From: an uncultured Arenicella sp.
GTDB lineage: Bacteria; Pseudomonadota; Gammaproteobacteria; Arenicellales; Arenicellaceae
Assembly (NCBI GenBank): GCA_938045295.1
Contig: CALINO010000063.1
Coordinates: forward strand, 1 to 64,000
Length of the DNA: 64,000 nucleotides
Direction of reading: 5' to 3'
In this document: piece by piece, positions 63,841 through 64,000 of the stretch
Layout: each line of letters begins with the position of its first letter
Numbering within the stretch: the first letter of the stretch is position 1
Program-made: the position numbers and the translations under genes
The notes under the pieces: model-generated
Database searches by the model: none
What the model saw: only the letters and a program-made list of their open reading frames with translations
Told to the model about the DNA's origin: nothing

Positions 63841-64000
63841 GTGGCACTTTACGATATTCATCAAATCAAAAATCTTTTACCGCATCGCTATCCTTTTTTA
63901 CTTGTAGACCGAGTTCTAGAGGCGGTGCCTGAAGAGCGCATGGTTGCTCTAAAAAATGTGACTGTGAATGAGCCTTTCTTCAATGGTCATTTCCCTAAAC
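63841..64000 (+). CDS. fabZ: 3-hydroxyacyl-ACP dehydratase FabZ, N-terminal part
   Basis: This gene starts with GTG at 63841 (AGGAAG ribosome binding site just before it) and runs off the window after 53 codons. [23 protein letters not shown] and FNGHFP contain the catalytic His region of FabZ, which dehydrates 3-hydroxyacyl-ACP in fatty-acid synthesis. The gene follows ompH directly; the catalytic Glu would lie beyond the edge. Confidence 0.93.
   Translation, partial: MALYDIHQIKNLLPHRYPFLLVDRVLEAVPEERMVALKNVTVNEPFFNGHFPK

Overview
The window reads as a chromosomal segment of a free-living, aerobic, Gram-negative gammaproteobacterium, probably marine or environmental. The evidence is gene content and order, not a database match. 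An LPS-type outer membrane is indicated by lptD, surA, bamA, ompH, rseP and TonB-dependent receptors. Aerobic respiration is indicated by sdhCDAB and a membrane-anchored c5-type cytochrome. Several neighbourhoods are those of Pseudomonas-like gammaproteobacteria: gatB-gatA-gatC divergent from mreB-mreC-mreD, murU-amgK divergent from lptD-surA, and map-glnD-dapD-dapE divergent from rpsB-tsf-pyrH-frr-uppS-cdsA-dxr-rseP-bamA-ompH-fabZ. Base composition is moderate by eye. No phage, insertion sequence, CRISPR array or rRNA operon was seen. Almost everything is intact core genome.

Layout. 1-7.4 kb: the start of an exported metallo-beta-lactamase-fold protein, a LeuB-type dehydrogenase, an unrecognised secreted two-repeat protein, and two convergent TonB-dependent receptors. 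One receptor sits behind Fur-like boxes (iron siderophore) and the other behind a near-perfect Zur-like palindrome (zinc, with His/Glu-rich loops). 7.6-15.1 kb: the helicase HrpA, tRNA-Arg(TCG) and the GatCAB amidotransferase, all leftward. 15.5-24.8 kb: a cell-elongation and peptidoglycan block (mreBCD, mrdA, rodA, an MltB-type transglycosylase, a D,D-carboxypeptidase) ending in ybeD-lipB. 24.9-30.5 kb: MurNAc recycling (murU-amgK) divergent from outer-membrane biogenesis (lptD-surA). 30.6-32.8 kb: a cytochrome c5-like protein and a HerA-like ATPase.

33.1-38.6 kb is the most unusual region. It is a six-gene rightward cluster encoding an OmpR-type response regulator, a coiled-coil protein, a one-TM protein with a possible roadblock/longin-like domain, a Rab/Ras-like small GTPase with Arg at the Gln61 position, a hybrid histidine kinase and a stand-alone Hpt protein. 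I read it as a phosphorelay combined with a small-GTPase module at the inner membrane; its output is unknown.

38.6-46.3 kb: a zinc metallopeptidase, YgfZ, and sdhCDAB flanked by two assembly factors (SDHAF4-like upstream, SdhE downstream), then a secreted alpha/beta hydrolase and a small exported protein. 46.6-64 kb: lysine/DAP biosynthesis, PII uridylyltransferase and methionine aminopeptidase leftward, then the large translation-to-envelope series rightward. Ribosomal protein S2 carries an extra C-terminal helix-hairpin-helix domain on an acidic/Pro/Ala linker, and lpxD is missing from its usual place between ompH and fabZ.
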